This document shows, piece by piece, positions 14,121-14,263 of a DNA stretch of 14,263 nucleotides (the first letter of the stretch is position 1; each line of letters opens with the position of its first letter). The position numbers and the translations under genes are program-made. Under the pieces are notes generated by a model. It had not been told where the DNA came from, searched no databases, and saw only the letters and a program-made list of their open reading frames with translations. Origin of the DNA: an uncultured Desulfovibrio sp. (GTDB lineage Bacteria; Desulfobacterota; Desulfovibrionia; Desulfovibrionales; Desulfovibrionaceae); the NCBI GenBank assembly GCA_900553145.1, contig USCL01000074.1, positions 1-14,263 on the forward strand. The letters are read 5' to 3'.

Positions 14121-14144
14121 ACAGAAGGAGAAATCCTTTTCTGT
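14121..14144. other. short imperfect hairpin
   Basis: ACAGAAGGA pairs with TCC-TT-TTCTGT around GAAA, with a two-base bulge; GCGC on both sides could lengthen it. It may be a second terminator behind ech or belong to the start of a gene outside the window. Nothing else is recognisable between 14087 and 14240. Confidence 0.3.
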
Positions 14145-14240
14145 GCGCGCAAAGATTGCCATCATAACAAGAGGAGGGAATTTTTGCCTCCGGGCGGAAC
14201 GGATTCCCGCCGCGCGGCTTCCCACGAGTAAAAGTCTTTG

Positions 14241-14263
14241 GAGAGAGAGAGAGAGAGAGAGAG
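14241..14263. repeat. (GA)n dinucleotide tract at the window end
   Basis: An unbroken GA repeat of 11.5 units runs to the last base. The true length is unknown because the sequence stops inside it. Confidence 0.95.

Noticed and set aside
12263..14152. A 629-codon open frame on the minus strand opposite echE/echF
   Set aside because: A shadow of high-GC coding sequence: rich in His, Gly, Asp and Val, with no family motif and no ribosome-binding site, and the plus strand has unmistakable hydrogenase motifs.
1..14263. CRISPR array, insertion sequence, prophage or tRNA
   Set aside because: No spaced direct repeats, no transposase or integrase motifs, and no cloverleaf with intact T-arm was found; a GGTTCGACC near 8407 lacks the rest of a tRNA.

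Overview
The window looks like a chromosomal segment of a high-GC, strictly anaerobic member of the Desulfovibrionaceae (a Desulfovibrio/Bilophila-like sulfate or sulfite reducer). This is inferred from an energy-converting Ech [NiFe] hydrogenase operon, a gene that appears to decode UGA as selenocysteine, and the protein families present; no rRNA or other firm taxonomic marker is in view. The sequence ends inside a (GA)n run, so it may be a whole contig.

Layout. (1) 49-2051, + strand: a sucC/sucD-type pair encoding an ADP-forming acyl-CoA ligase. Residues expected to hold succinate are changed in both subunits, so the true acid substrate is open. A hairpin terminator follows. (2) 2121-3314, + strand: a promoter, an orphan SsuA/NMT1-like periplasmic binding protein and a bidirectional terminator. 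(3) 3360-4715, - strand: an HU-family DNA-binding protein with its own promoter, followed by a UshA-like exported protein interrupted by one in-frame UGA inside a C-x-x-U motif. I read this as a selenoprotein, not a pseudogene. (4) 4716-5356: a gene-poor, hairpin-rich spacer. (5) 5357-8107, - strand: lnt (apolipoprotein N-acyltransferase) followed by prfB (release factor 2) with the classic programmed +1 frameshift. (6) 8108-8537: a divergent intergenic region with a structured leader. (7) 8538-13888, + strand: the complete echABCDEF operon for a membrane-bound ferredoxin-dependent, ion-pumping [NiFe] hydrogenase; EchF carries an unusual low-complexity C-terminal tail. (8) 13889-14263: hairpins, one with a perfect 23-bp stem, and the terminal (GA)n tract.

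How the genes work together. Ech couples ferredoxin oxidation and H2 evolution, or the reverse, to ion movement across the inner membrane. The SucCD-like ligase could make ATP from an acyl-CoA or activate an acid. Both suit an anaerobe with a thin energy budget. Lnt, RF2 and HU are housekeeping. The most interesting items are the UGA-containing UshA-like gene with a candidate bacterial SECIS hairpin, the altered substrate pocket of the SucCD-like enzyme, and the structured leader in front of ech. Two separate UGA recoding events (selenocysteine insertion and RF2 frameshift) lie about 2.3 kb apart on the same strand.
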